From Piezodorus guildinii (lineage: Eukaryota > Arthropoda > Insecta > Hemiptera > Pentatomidae): a stretch of 64,000 bases of DNA. The DNA lies in the NCBI GenBank assembly GCA_023052935.1, contig CM041294.1, positions 151,118,899 through 151,182,898 of the forward strand. The letters run 5' to 3'. The notes under the pieces are model-generated. The model was not told where the DNA came from, ran no database searches, and was given only the letters and a program-made list of their open reading frames with translations. Positions 10,797 to 22,079 of the stretch are shown here, in pieces (positions within the stretch are counted from its first letter, which is position 1; each line of letters starts with the position of its first letter). The position numbers and the translations under genes were made by a program.

Positions 10797-11985
10797 AAGA
10801 AAAGAAGAAAATAAACTTTATCTACATATTTACAAATTGACAAAATATTTACAAATGATTTCGGATGGGACATCCTTACAATCAGCAAAATGTTTGTTCA
10901 TTTGGTAGTTATAATCTAATAAGCCTTAATGACTATATATGTAATAAAATTAAATTGAGATTACATATAGTTGTAGGAAAAATTATACAAAAAAATCGGG
11001 TGCGGGCAACACACGACTTTCACTTACCTCCGTTTTTAAAATCAATTAAATAATTTTCAAATATAGTTAGAGATAAAAATTAGTGAAACTATTAAGGAAT
11101 TAATTAAATTGAATTTCTATAGAAACATGTGTTTTATCTATAATAATCAGTTAGTTTTGTCGGGTCATCACTCTCTATTAACTTTTAAATTTTTTTTCTG
11201 TTTTCTCCTTTAGTTGGGTATCGAATTTATTTCAATTTATATATTTACCTGTTTTTCATCAGCGTTAAAAAGATAATATAGTTATTTTTATTGAATCTAC
11301 AAAATAAAAGATACTTTAGGGGAAGAAAATTTAAAATATCAGCATTTAAGCCCTATCAGACCATCTTAATAAGAATTAAACCTACATGATATTAAAGCAC
11401 GTTAAATATTACATCGACATACCGAGTTTAATCAAAATCGTCGGAACCGTTTTCGAGAAAATCGAAAAAAGGTGCAAAATGCATGGTATGAAGTGCCTCT
11501 TCTGGTAGCTCATTTTGATGAAAAAAGTTTTGTCGAGTCTCGGGCGTATAGTTGTCTTAAATATGAAATTTCGGTTTCATAGGACTTACCGTTTCCGCCC
11601 AGGAGTTACCACACAAAACACACACACACACAGAGACCTTTTTGCGGGACTTGGTTATTTGGACTCAGGACCCTATAATGTGTATTTCCGTTGAAAACAG
11701 GAATTCGAAAATTTTCACAATCGCAATACTTTCCCTTACTATATATGGTAAGTGAAAGTAAAACCTACAAATGAAAACGGATAGAATAATTGATAATATA
11801 AAATTAGAAATTAAAACAAACTAGCTTAAGTTAGCAGCACATGTTTAGTTCTTTTATGAGTGTAGCGTTTCAGAGATGTTTTATTATAATTACCGAATTC
11901 CTTAATTAATGGATTTTTAGAGACTGGTGTTTTACGGAAGTGAGAAGCTGTTTGAGACGAAGCTTATTTAATGACCATTAATTTA
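10797..11985 (-). mobile_element. LINE 3' end interrupted by a HINE-A copy
   Basis: The two outer parts (10797-10987 and 11764-11985) are the reverse complement of the continuous LINE tail at 33.34-33.78 kb. The coding part near 11985-11850 reads SKNPLIKE, NYNKTSLKRYTHKRTKH and a stop, typical of a Jockey-type C-terminus. The uninterrupted 33-kb copy is an empty site for the HINE-A inserted here. Confidence 0.75.
10988..11763 (+). repeat. HINE-A copy 3, full length, ends fixed by an empty site
   Basis: Starts TCGGGTGCGGGCAACACACG, then GACTTTCACTTACC, and ends CTTACTATATATGGTAAGTG AAAGTA. The subterminal segments ACTTTCACTTAC and GTAAGTGAAAGT are inverted repeats. A CA-rich microsatellite lies in the 3' third. 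Compared with the LINE copy at 33.5 kb, the insertion falls inside an A run (TACAAAAA / CCTAC) with no other duplicated sequence. No coding capacity. Layout matches Helentron-derived non-autonomous elements (HINE/DINE-1): subterminal inverted repeats, microsatellite, 3' hairpin, no clear TSD. The family name is inference. Confidence 0.75.
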
Positions 11986-12029
11986 TTTTTGTATGAGTAT
12001 TTTCGTATAATACTTGATTTCTGTAATAT

Positions 12030-12178
12030 TTACAATAGGTGGAATAATCAGGAGTCTGTATTTTTCCAAATATTTTTGGCCGACGTTTCGGCTCAAGCTT
12101 GTAAACGATTATCAGGGCATTACTGGAATGGCTCGTGACCCTATAATAGTTTCTACAGCCGACTATACATCCTAAATA
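12030..12178 (-). repeat. P element terminus with hammerhead-like core (decayed)
   Basis: Contains AGGTGGAATAATCAGGAGTC and, on the minus strand, CTGATAA then GAGCC GAAAC GTC GGC. One core base differs from the hammerhead consensus CTGATGA. Ends with the shared tail GACTATACATCCT near 12165. Confidence 0.55.
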
Positions 12179-12183
12179 TAATA

Positions 12184-13050
12184 TTGGTTTGTGTCACATG
12201 GAATGCCTGTTTTCAAGGTAAAGGATTTTTATTAAAAATACGATATGAAAACAAGATAATTTTATTTCAAGTATTCCCTTCTTTTTCTACACATTTTTCC
12301 CAAAGTGACACCAAATTTTTTATCCCCGAACTGAAAACTCGGAACTTTGAAGTGAAACAAAATCTGAAAACGCACTTTTCACTTCATCATCATTTTCAAA
12401 AAGTTTTCCTTTGACGAAATTCTCTAAATTCCTGAACAGGTAGTAATCTGTTGGAGACAAGTCGGGAGAATATGGTGGGTGCGGAAGAACTTCGTAGCGC
12501 AGTTCTTTCAATTTTTGCACGATATGTTTTGCAACATGGGGTCTTGCTGCCGCTCAGTGAGATCATGAGGTACCCATGTATCGAACTTTTTTACTTTCCC
12601 AATACACTTTAAATGTCTGGAAACGGTAGATGCACTTGCATTTAGTTGTGCTGAGAGTCCTTTAACTGTTTGGTAGGGGTTTCCTTCTACTGTATGTTTG
12701 AGGACATCGTTGTCTATTACGGACGGAGGTCTTCCTCGAGGCAAGTTTCTTTAACACTCCCTTCCCCAAACGCCTTGTAAATATTTCTAGCGGCCTCAGC
12801 TGCTGAATGGCCGAGTTTAAACTCGTACAAAAATATTACTCGAAAATCGCGTGTTTCCATGTTCATATTTGGAGGTATACTAAAAAGTGGGTAATTGATT
12901 GGGAAGAAAATGTTTACAATATAAAGGAAGAGGATAAGTAACTGTTTACTTTAAATATGTAAATATTCGGAAGAAAACAACAGATACCTGCAAAATCCTT
13001 TATGTATTTCAGAAACTATAAAAACGGACATTTCATGTGGAACAACCTAA
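12184..13050 (-). mobile_element. mariner deletion derivative, 867 bp
   Basis: Imperfect inverted ends TTGGTTTGTGTCACATGGAA and TTAGGTTGTTCCACATGAAA, flanked by TA on both sides. Minus strand encodes pieces of a mariner transposase: METRDFRVIFLYEFKLGHSA (from near 12865), PRGRPPSVIDNDVLKHT (12744 on), SASTVSRHLKCIGKVKK, WVPHDLTERQ, then directly the C-terminal HPPYSPDLSPTDYYLF (near 12478). About 20 codons after GSVKE and the central catalytic region are missing, so it cannot encode an active enzyme. The copy at 39.9-42.1 kb shares both deletions. Confidence 0.85.
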
Positions 13051-13054
13051 TAAT

Positions 13055-13373
13055 ATTTAAAAAACAGAAAAATATTTTTTATGAAATATTTGTGTTTTTG
13101 AACATAAAAAATAATGTAGATGTATAATAAACGTTCGAAAGCTAAAGATTTTAGGAAAAAATATTATCTTATACAACAAAAAAAAATTGTAAAAGTTAAC
13201 GAAGAGTGACGAAAAGCCGATAAAAATAACCTACTGTAGTTAATATTATAGTAGAATATTTAATAAAACATATTTTTCTATTGAAACTCAATGTAATTAA
13301 TTCTTTAAATACTTTAATTTATTTTAGCAACGAAGGTAAGTGAAAGTCGTGTGTTGCGCTCACCAGATTTTAT
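13055..13373 (-). repeat. HINE-A fragment, 5' part
   Basis: Ends with GGTAAGTGAAAGTCGTGTGT then TGCGCTCACCAGATTTT, the mirrored 5' end of the family. The rest of the copy is not adjacent. Confidence 0.7.
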
Positions 13374-13402
13374 GTAACTGCACCAATGACCGGTAGAGTA
13401 TT

Positions 13403-13437
<35 letters not shown>

Positions 13438-13814
13438 GTTTATCTTGAACAGAAAATCAGTGAAAGAGTACCCCAAGGGAGCATATATGGTAGCTTTTGT
13501 AGAGCTAGGTAGCGCGCCCCCCTCACAAACCCCTCCCTACAAAGACTACAATAGCCTTGTTACACTCCTATTCAATGCCTCGTAATTATAAATTTACTGC
13601 TAGGGATCTTTTTCAACCCAACAAGCTCGAATTTCGAAACTATTCATCGCGTTCCGCTAAAGTAAACAACATGGGAAAGTTTCCGAGTGGAGTCGTTTTT
13701 AAAAGTTTCAGTACGAAACTGAGATGGTCAGTTCTATATTTTTTTTAATGGATGATATAATTAAATAGTTAAGTAATGATGTATAATTTACTTAATTTAA
13801 CTTTATCATTATTT

Positions 13815-13962
13815 TCTGTGTATGCGTGGCGTAAAAAGGTGGTCCCAAGCCAGTGAGATGTCAGGTACTCGTTAAAGATCCCTATCCTAATAAAACCTGG
13901 ATAGGCAAAATTTAGGACTCCCACTGTAGCATTGTCCGATTAGCCAGAGTAGCATATATGAA
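13815..13962 (+). mobile_element. SINE, 5'-truncated
   Basis: Matches the 3' half of the SINE at 29.8 kb: AGTACTCGTTAAAGATCCCT, ACCTGGATAGGC and GCATTGTCCGATTAGCC. A LINE inserted in its tail, duplicating AGTAGCATATATGAA. Confidence 0.75.
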
Positions 13963-14716
13963 TGAATGAATGAATGAATGAATGAATAATTTTTATTTGC
14001 TTTCGGGGTAACCCCCATACAAATAGAGCTGGCTACATAACAAATATAGAATAAAAAACATACTTCAATAAAAGAGTTAGCAAGACACTAATTCACTACG
14101 TTATCAGATCTAGGTACATTGTATTACAATAAAACTTATAACAAAATAACACAAATACAATATATGAATAATATAATAGTTTACAATATAATAAATATAT
14201 AAATATATGTTTTACATAATATGGCGAAACACGATAAATAATATGATACAGTTAACAAACATGTTTATTCATTTATTATAAATGATTTGATTTGGCAACA
14301 TTGCCTTGCATAATAATAAATATTTTTTAATTCATCAATATCATCGGTGGTAAACAGGGCGATAAAATTTGTAATGTTCAGATTTAAAGCCCTAGGGATG
14401 TAATGGGTTCGGTACGGTGCGTATATGGGACATCGAATAAAAATGTGGAATAAGTCCTCTCTTTCGTTGAGGTTACATAGCGTGCAGTTTTCCTTGGGTT
14501 TAAATTGGTAGTATATATTGTTAAATGTAAATTTAATATTGTAATTTCCAGAGAGTCTAATTGTGCAAATATTTTTATGACAGGGAACGGTGCGTTTGAT
14601 AATAAGTAAGCTTGAGGTTTATGTCTATTGTTATGAATGGACGGATAGAGTGGGTTGTATTTACCGGGAATGATTAACTTTTGTTTATCTATTGTCTCCA
14701 TATGATTTGTAAATGG
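13963..14716 (-). mobile_element. Z-type LINE with C-terminal zinc knuckle, TSD-bounded
   Basis: Flanked by a 15-bp duplication AGTAGCATATATGAA (13948-13962 and 14717-14731). On the minus strand the C-terminus has CTLCN, EREDLFHIFIRCPIY, YIPRAL and ends after CQIKSFIINE; C-x2-C-x9-H-x4-C fits a zinc knuckle. One frame change separates the upstream part (from 14701) from this frame. The 3' UTR has the self-complementary GGGGGTTACCCC (about 14009), then AAATAAAAATT and (ATTC)n at the tip. Inserted into the SINE tail, so younger than the SINE. Confidence 0.8.
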
Positions 14717-14741
14717 AGTAGCATATATGAAATGAAATGAA

Positions 14742-14970
14742 AAAAAATTTTTATTCTGGGACAGCTAGTCCCTTAAGAATAATATAAATATACATTAAAG
14801 TATTAATCTTCTGTCTATTACGTATACAAAATATACATCATATAACAAATTATAAGGAATATTATGAATTTTAAAAATGCGTACATACACTTAAACACAC
14901 GCATATATATGTACAAATTAATATTGCAACGTTATGATTAATAAAAGAAATAAAATAAACTGAAACATTG
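14742..14970 (-). mobile_element. LINE 3' UTR fragment with terminal hairpin
   Basis: Minus strand reads GGGAC TAGCT GTCCC, then AGAATAAAAATT and a (TTTCA)n tail pointing left. Same terminal layout as at 36.2 and 44.9 kb. No coding sequence kept. Confidence 0.6.
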
Positions 14971-14974
14971 AATA

Positions 14975-15320
14975 ATTAATTTTATTTTTTTTTTATTGAG
15001 AAATATTACAATTTGTTACATAATGAACAGTAGTAATAGTGATGTAGTACACATTCATACAATATATACAGAAAATAATGATAAAGTCAAATTACATAAA
15101 ATTGGAAATAAATAAATTCAAATATATACAAGAAAATAACAATTAATAAAAACAAAAAAACAACAACCTGTAGTAGAGATAAATACTTACAAGTTGAGAA
15201 ATAAATAAAAATCATAAAAGCAAACTTAACTGTATACAATATATACAATCTGCTAAAGGGACCCTAGACTCGGCTGCTCCCTCCACAAGTGGAGGGAGAA
15301 GCCGAATCCAAGAGATCCCA
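14975..15320 (-). mobile_element. LINE 3' UTR fragment with long hairpin
   Basis: Poly(T) near 14989 marks the 3' end of a minus-strand LINE; TTTATTGAGAAATATTACAA matches the 3' end at 53.25 kb. At about 15273-15307 lies CGGCTGCTCCCTCCAC-AA-GTGGAGGGAGAAGCCG, a near-perfect stem of 15-16 pairs. The same position in the nested copy at 40.66 kb has a different stem sequence that still pairs. Confidence 0.65.
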
Positions 15321-16199
15321 GCCCTCAATAGAGGAATAGCCACAATCAATTAAAAAATAAATTAATTAAGAGTGTAAATAGTCAAAACTTATAAAGGCGC
15401 ATATAGTGACTTTATATAAATAAACAACCGTCAAAATAGTTAGAAATGGAATAATAAATACTGTTATTGCCTAAGAGTTGTGAAAACTGATCAATCAATT
15501 GGACTGATATCAGAGACATCTTGAAGTACAAAATGTCCTTGCAGTTCTAACTGCCACATCTGTTTAATATGAAGTTGAGGATTTCATTGGCTGTTCATTT
15601 CTTGTTTCCGGTCGAACTCAAGGTTCGAGACTCAATGCGGAATATGGAAAGGAGACCTGCCCTTAATCCCCTAAGTATGTCCCATACAATGAGAAATACA
15701 CGTGATAGTTGGGAAAATGCACGGTTACATCATCTCTTGGACAGTCGAATCGCTGAAAATTAATAGCGTACCGTCTGCCAGGCTTGGATGATTATGTATA
15801 CGTAATAAATACTATTGTTTTTATTTATTCTGGTGTATAGTAGACAAACTTTTTACTCCTCCACTGTCTTCAATGTGATGGTAAAACATCACATAAATGT
15901 GAGTTTTCATTAGAAAATAAGTTAGAAATAAATTATATATTTAGTCACTTAGTTATAAGACTTTTATGTATAAAATAAGGGCCCCATCAGCTCTATTATT
16001 AAGCTCATAGAACTATTATTTTTGTAAACAACAAAATCGTATAATGTTAGATAGTAACAGTACAATATATTTAAGTACATAACTTGTACATACTAATTAC
16101 ATGATGTGAATTTGGGATATGAAATATAACATTTTTATTATTTTATGTTTAAGAGCCATTTAAGTTGGATTTTTAATCATATGGTACTTCAGGAATTTT
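15321..16199. other. Unassigned AT-rich sequence
   Basis: No coding sequence or known repeat recognised. Slightly less AT-rich around 15580-15790 without an ORF of note. Confidence 0.3.
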
Positions 16200-16204
16200 T
16201 TTAA

Positions 16205-16490
16205 TAATTAATGTTGAGGATGTATAGTCGACTGTAGAAACTATTATAGGTGGAATAATCAGGAGTCAGTCTTTTTTTTTTTTAATATTTTAATTTTGCC
16301 GACGTTTCGGCTCAAGTTTGTGAGCCATCGTCAGGGCATTACTGAGCCATGTCCAAGCATAAACTATATATAGGAGTTTATGCTTGGACATGGCTCAGTA
16401 ATGCCCTGATGATGGCGCACAGGCTTAAACCGAAACCTAGGCAAAATTAAAATATCAAGAAAGACTGACTCCTGATTATTCCACCTATAA
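16205..16490. repeat. P palindrome with two hammerhead-like cores
   Basis: AGGTGGAATAATCAGGAGTC (near 16250) is mirrored by GACTCCTGATTATTCCACCT (to 16487). Each arm carries GAGCC GAAAC GTC GGC or a decayed version, with CTGACGA (left arm, minus strand) or CTGATGA (right arm, 16407-16413). The arms meet at AAACTATATATAGGAGTTTA. The left flank GGATGTATAGTCGACTGTAG (from 16218) is shared with copies at 12.2, 38.6 and 43.6 kb. Probably the terminal repeats of a Penelope-like element, joined head to head. Confidence 0.6.
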
Positions 16491-16499
16491 ATAATTAAT

Positions 16500-16970
16500 G
16501 ATATTGTGTGCATTGTATGCTGAACTCCGGTATACAATCTAAGGCCATTTTATTTATACCTGAAGCATGAAAATTTCTATGAATATCACTGTAAAATAAA
16601 GTATTACTTTTATTAAAGTGTAGAAATTGCGTCCGGGTATACTTACAAAGTGTCCGAATCGAGTTCCGTACATTTTTACTGGTATTTGGTATATCATTGT
16701 TACCCTGAGACATCATAAGGTTGTTGGCTAAGTAGTTTTAGTTGTATAGTTACAAGATTTAATCATAACCAGTTTTATATAATCTAAAATGTGTTATTCT
16801 TTTAACTTCACAAATAACCGGGCGAAGAAGGTTACTCATTAACATATTGTGCTATAGGTAGCTCTGCTATATACAGCAATTATAGTACATCTTGTGCGAA
16901 GTATTATATCTCGTGTCTGAGAATCGGATTAGGTATGAATGTGCTACAGATCTTCCCTAGTAAATATTCG
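16500..16970 (-). repeat. Repeat C copy 1, possible coding remnant
   Basis: Minus frame 16716-16495 reads SQGNNDIPNTSKNVRNSIRT and HRNFHASGINKM. A second diverged copy lies at 18635-18995 with the same NVRNxIRTL core. GNND resembles block III (GxND) of SGNH-type hydrolases, which some insect retroelements carry, but this is a weak clue. The two copies flank the HINE-A copy at 17-18.5 kb. Confidence 0.4.
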
Positions 16971-16982
16971 TTACTTGTTTTT

Positions 16983-18071
16983 TTTTTACTTTCACTTACT
17001 ATAGATAATAGATCGTGAAAATGTTCGAATTCCAGTTTTCAACGGTAATGAACCCCTGAGTCCAAATAACCAAGTCCCGCAAAAAGGTCTGTGTCTGTCC
17101 ATGTGTGGTAACTCCCGAGCGGAAACGATAAGTCCTATGAAACTGAAATTTCATATTTAAGACAAATATACGCCCAGACGTTACAAAACCTTTTTCACCA
17201 AAATGAACTTACCAGAAGAGCTACTTTATGCCATGCGTCCTGCACCTTTTTCGATTTCCTAGAAAAACGGTTCCGACGATTCTGATTAAACTCACTATAT
17301 CGATGTAAAATTTAATAGGATTTAACGACATGTAGGTTTTATTCTGATTAAAATAGTCTGACAGGGCTTAATTGCCGATATTTTAAATTTTCTTCTTCTC
17401 AAGCGCCTTTAATATTGTAGTTTCGAAAAAAATAACCATATTATATTATTAGCATTTATTTTGACCTCAAGAACTTCTACAACAAAAATAACCTATCCAT
17501 CAAAGCCAAAGTCCGACATTATAACACCGTAATCAAACCCGAGATACTCTATGGGACAGAGACCTCCTGCCTCCCTGGCTTAGACTTCTAAAACTTCTGA
17601 AGGTAGAAAGAAAAATACTTAGGAAGATCAATGGGCCCAACAAGACACCCGAAGGATACAGGCTAAAGTCCAACGAAGAAATATACCCTGACAACAAAAG
17701 CCTGGAGATCGACATCAGGGTAAGAAGGCTTAAATTCTATGGGCACATGATGAGGATGAGACCTGAAAGGTTAAATCGGGAAATCTTCCGACGATTCCAC
17801 CAGCACAAGAACACGACTGGTTTTTTCAAGCAGATCAGGATCGACATGGATTCAGTAGGATTGGAAGATTCAGACTGTGTGGATAGAGAGACCTACAGAA
17901 GGTCACTGAACAATATAAAGGTCTTCGTGGTAAAGAACGCCAAAAAAGGGATTATGCGTGGTCGGAGGAAAGGAAGCGCAAACATGCGGAGCTCGTAAGA
18001 GAAGTATGGAAAAGAAGGAAGTTGAGGACAGAAACATGATATTCGCGTGGTCTTTAAGGCCTTTTTGCGCC

Positions 18072-18108
<37 letters not shown>

Positions 18109-18533
18109 AGTATTTATAACAAGTGGTTAAATATGAAAGTTGAACGAATTTGATAACCAATTAAAGGAGAAAACTGAAAAAATGTTTTTTTAAACGCAAT
18201 TTTTTGTTTTTGAACATAAGAACAGTAATATAAGATTACATGTATGATATACCGTTTGAAACCTAAAGATTTTAGAAAAAAATATTATCTTATACACTAC
18301 TTTTAAAAGTAAATAGTGAGTGATGAAAAACCGATAAAACTAACTGATTATTTTAGGTAATAATATAATAGATTTGTTAATAAAACACATGTTTCTATAG
18401 AAATTCCATTTACTTAATTCTTTAATGGTTTCACTCATTTTTATCTCTTACTGTACTTGAATAATCTTTAATAGATTTAAAAAAAGGAGGTAAGTGAAAG
18501 TCATGTGTTTCCCGCACCAGATTTTTAAAATTA
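16983..18533 (-). repeat. HINE-A copy 4, split by a LINE
   Basis: Begins ACTTTCACTTACTATAGATA and ends GAGGTAAGTGAAAGTCATG, then CCGCACCAGATTTT. The middle is interrupted at 17459-18103 by a LINE flanked by copies of ATTAG(C/T)ATTTA. Confidence 0.8.
17459..18103 (+). mobile_element. LINE ORF2 C-terminus with poly(A), inserted in HINE-A
   Basis: Translation: VIKPEILYGTET, ERKILRKINGPNKTPEGYR, then an open part (17747-17998) with RVRRLKFYGHMMRMRPERLN, IRIDMDSVGLEDSD and RETYRRSL. Two early stops (17589-17600). This tail (LRRI.GP...GYRL, LxFYGHxxRM) is that of an RTE/L2-like LINE class common in insects. Ends TTTAAGGCCTTTTTGCGCC then about 35 A. Related to the fragment at 47.4-47.7 kb. Confidence 0.75.
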
Positions 18534-18634
18534 TCTTGGTTTTTTATAGACAAACACTTATTTTTATTCAAAGTACCATTTAATATATTTTCTATTTCAG
18601 GTCTTTTATATTTAATTGTAGTTTATGTGTGAAA

Positions 18635-18995
18635 TTGTATGGATTGTATGTTGAACTCCAGTAGAGCACCTGAGGCCTTTATATTTGGAGTATGTATGCA
18701 AATTTCTGTAGATATGTATGTAAATAAAGTATTATTGTAGAAATCGAGTCCCAGTTTACTTCTAAAGTGTCCGAATTGTGTTTCGGACATTTCTACAGGT
18801 ACTCATCATGTCAGCGTTACCTATAAACATCTTAAGTTTGTTCGCTAGTTTATTCACTTTATTGTCGAGTTTCATCAATCACATGGGGAAGAAAATTACT
18901 CATTAAAATATTGTGTTGTAGACAGTTCTACACTGCTATAGGCTGCCATATTATCTGAACCTTTGTTCGATGTGTGAGGTGTCTGGATTATATGG
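18635..18995 (-). repeat. Repeat C copy 2
   Basis: Diverged match to 16.5-16.97 kb in the same orientation: TGGATTGTATGTTGAACTCC, GTAAATAAAGTATTA, AAAGTGTCCGAAT and GAAAATTACTCATTAAAATA line up in order. Confidence 0.55.
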
Positions 18996-19021
18996 GTTTA
19001 TTTCAATGGTACAATATCACA

Positions 19022-19054
<33 letters not shown>

Positions 19055-20020
19055 GAAGGCGATTATTAAGTCATCAGAAGTGGACTAGGTGTTAGTTGCC
19101 CATTATCCGAGCCATCAACCCATGATCTTAATGGCTGTGAGGACAATGTTACACATGTCCTCTGAAGAGGGACCCCCAAACTACAATAACCATGTCAGGA
19201 GGTTTACGACTCGTCGTAAATGTCACTCCATTCGTGGCCTCCGGCCCGGAGGACCTGATTCTATGATTTACATCATTTTTTCCTAGGCGCTCTTCAATGA
19301 TGCCTACCTGCTGCGCACTCCACGCACCTGGTTTTTACGATCCGCAGCACGCGCCGTGGAGAGAGATCAAAACGACTTAGGAGCACTTTATTGCCGTAAA
19401 CAACAGCGGTTCCACCTAATGGGAGGGACCCCTGAGGATTTATATGTTTTGCCAGTCCCTTTGTAAAAACATTCTAAATTGTCGGATGATTTGGATTTAC
19501 TGCGGAGCGGGATCTTCTTGAGATATTCTCGGTCATGTTATGTCATATGTTAGATTCTCGTAAATTATTCGCAAGTTATGTCCTTTGTGTGTCTTTCTAT
19601 GATTGCAAATACATAGGGTGGGTTCCAGGCAACTCTAAAGCTGTGGTTTTTATACTTTACGTTTACCTTGTGCCATTCGTGCAACTCGCGAATTAATCTA
19701 TTTTTTATTTTTCTATTTATTTAAAATAAAACCTGTGTCTCTCCAACCCAAGAAGGATAACAAAGGAGTACCTACTTTATAGAGGCAGTGTAGGCCTCCG
19801 GAAGGTCTCCCTACCACACGATTTAGCGATGGGACCAAAATAAACGATACGCACTCCTTATTATTTTTTTCTCAATTAAAATTACATTATTTTTTATAAG
19901 CGACAATGATAACAGAGATAAGATTTCATTATTAATCTCGGTGTCTGCAAGCAGTCGATTGTCTTTTTTTTTTTTTTTTCATAAATAAATGCCGAATTAT
20001 GTATCTCTCTTTAGAATAAA
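18996..20020. other. Unassigned, partly GC-richer
   Basis: A (CA)n/(A)n run at 19018-19054, then 19080-19480 of mixed composition with CCTCCGGCCCGGAGG, a short perfect palindrome near 19240. No coding sequence recognised. Confidence 0.35.
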
Positions 20021-20027
20021 ATATAAT

Positions 20028-20265
20028 AATAATAGGCTTAGCGAACCCGAAGGTTCGATGTCGATACCACCAAATTCCGCTTACACAGGTTCGTCCAATG
20101 AACACCGTTCAAGCCCATGCTCCCAAGATCAGCCTTAACGCAATCCTCCCATCGACTCTTCGTTCTACCTTTCGGACGCCTAACACTCGGTTCAGCGTAT
20201 ACCAACTTTCTCGGAATTCGTTCTTTAACAACATTATTCGCCTATTTCAGCATGCTCCAAATAAA
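20028..20265 (-). mobile_element. RX LINE 3' fragment with UUCG hairpin
   Basis: Minus strand: decayed C-terminus with TGTTAGGCGTCCGAAAGGTA, then the 3' hairpin CGAACC-TTCG-GGTTCG at 20042-20057 and (ATT)n. It shares unusual changes (GCATGCTGAAATAGGCG, TATACGCTGAACCGA) with the copy at 32 kb and not with the better-preserved copies. Confidence 0.75.
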
Positions 20266-20562
20266 CATATCATCTTGTTAGCATTGATAAAAGACGGTTA
20301 AATATATAAGTTCAATTAATTCGATATCCAACAAAAGGAGAAAAGAGTAAATTTTTTTTTTTTTTTAATTTTTGACTTTTTGAACATAAAAACAGTAATA
20401 TATATGTGTAATATACCGTTGGAGAGCTAAAGATTTTAGAAAAAAAACTATCTTACAATCACAATTGTAAAAGTTAATGGAGAGAGATGAAATGAAGAAA
20501 AAAGTAATTGATTGTTTTAGATAATAATATAAAATATTTTTTATTAAAACACATGTTCATAA
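20266..20562 (-). repeat. HINE-A fragment between two RX fragments
   Basis: Middle of HINE-A in minus orientation, ending at AAAACACATGTTCAT beside the RX tail. The RX at 31.8-32.3 kb sits at the same HINE-A site in the same relative orientation. Confidence 0.7.
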
Positions 20563-21100
20563 TAATAGGCTTACCGAACCCGAAGGTTCGATGCCGATAC
20601 CACCAAATTCCGTCTACACAGACTCGTCCAATGTTCACCATTCAAGCCCAATCTCCCGAGATCAGCCTTAACGCTATCCTCCCATCTCCGCTTCGGCCTA
20701 CCTTTCGGACGCCTACCAGTCGGATCAGCAAATACCAACTTTCTCGGAATCCGCTCGTCCTTTTGAGTCTCCGCGATGCAATCAGCTCAATTATATTCAC
20801 AGGGTACAAACTCCGCAATTCCGCGTTGTGCAACCTTCTAAACTCCCCAGTGGCCTCATCTCTCTTCGGACCAAATATTTTACGCAATACCTTATTTTCG
20901 AAAACCTTAAGCCGTTGTTCATCCTTCAAAGTAAGCGGCCACGTTTCACATCCGTAAAGAACCGTTGGAAGAATAATAGTTTTATAAATTCTAATCTTTA
21001 AGTTTTTAGATAGAAGCCGCGAACTAAGTAACTCATCAACTGAATAATAACACGCATTTCCCACCTTTAACCGGGAATTAATTTCTTCCTGGATTTCAGA
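20563..21100 (-). mobile_element. RX LINE ORF2 C-terminal part
   Basis: Frame 21064-20642 reads GNACYYSVDELLSSRLLSKN, IRIYKTIILPTVLYGCETW, VLRKIFGPKRDEATGEFRRL, RSLYPVNIIELIASRRLK. The tail then drops out of frame, and the UUCG hairpin lies at 20575-20590. Typical end of an RTE-like endonuclease/RT protein. No reverse-transcriptase core remains. Confidence 0.8.
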
Positions 21101-21117
21101 ATAAAATATACATAATG

Positions 21118-21950
21118 TAAAAAATCTGGTGCAGGCAACACCCGACTTTCACTTACCTCCGTTTTTAAAATCGATTAAAAAAATTTCAAGAACAGTAAGA
21201 GATAAAAATGAGTGAAATCATAGAAATTGAATGGAATTTCTATAGAAATTTATGTTTTATTAAAAAATCTATTATATTATTATCTAAAACAATTACTTAG
21301 TTTTATCGTAATTTTTTCACACTCTATTAACTTTTAAAAGCTTGTGTATGAGAACATGTTTTTTCTAAAACCTTTAGCATTCTAACGGTATATCATACAT
21401 GTATATTACTGATCTTATGTTCAAAAACAAAAAATTTCAATAAAAATATACATTTTTTTAGTTTTCTCCTTTAGTCAGATATCGAATTCGTTCAACTTAT
21501 ATATTTATGTGTTTTTCATCGGTGGTAACAAGATAATATATTTATTTTTATAAAATCTACGAAATTAAAGGTACTTTACAGGAAAAAATGTAAAATATCA
21601 GCATTTAAGCCCTGTCAGACCATTTTAATCAGTATGAAAACTACATATTAAAGCCCATTGAACTTTACATCGATATAGCGGGTTTAATCTAAATCGTAGG
21701 AACCGTTTTTGAGAAAGTCGATTAAAGATGCAAAATCCATGGCATAAAATGGCTCTTCTGGTAAGCTCATTTTGATGAAAAAGGTTTTGTCTTAAATATG
21801 AAATTTCAGTTTCATAGGACTTACTGTTTCCGCCCTGAGGTTACCACACGGTTATTTGGACTCAGGGTTCCCTAAACTGGAATTCGAAAATTTTTACGAT
21901 CGCAATACATTCCCTTACTATATATTCCATATATATGTAAGTGAAACTAA
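21118..21950 (+). repeat. HINE-A copy 5, nearly full length
   Basis: Starts TCTGGTGCAGGCAACACCCG then ACTTTCACTTACCTCC; ends TTCCCTTACTATATATTCC and GTAAGTGAAA. The (CA)n segment and adjacent bases are deleted near 21850. Confidence 0.8.
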
Positions 21951-22079
21951 AAATGTGCTTGGATTTTAGAGTAAATTAAATACATATAAACAAGTTAATA
22001 ATTACTGATATAAAATAGACATATTTAATGAGAAGAAAACTACAACAGTAAATAAAAAAAGCTTATTTAAAATTCTTTT

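Noticed and set aside
3220..18056. 17-nt identity ATTCGCGTGGTCTTTAA between the gypsy-type protease region and the LINE end at 18.04 kb
   Set aside because: Single short match in otherwise unrelated elements; most likely chance.
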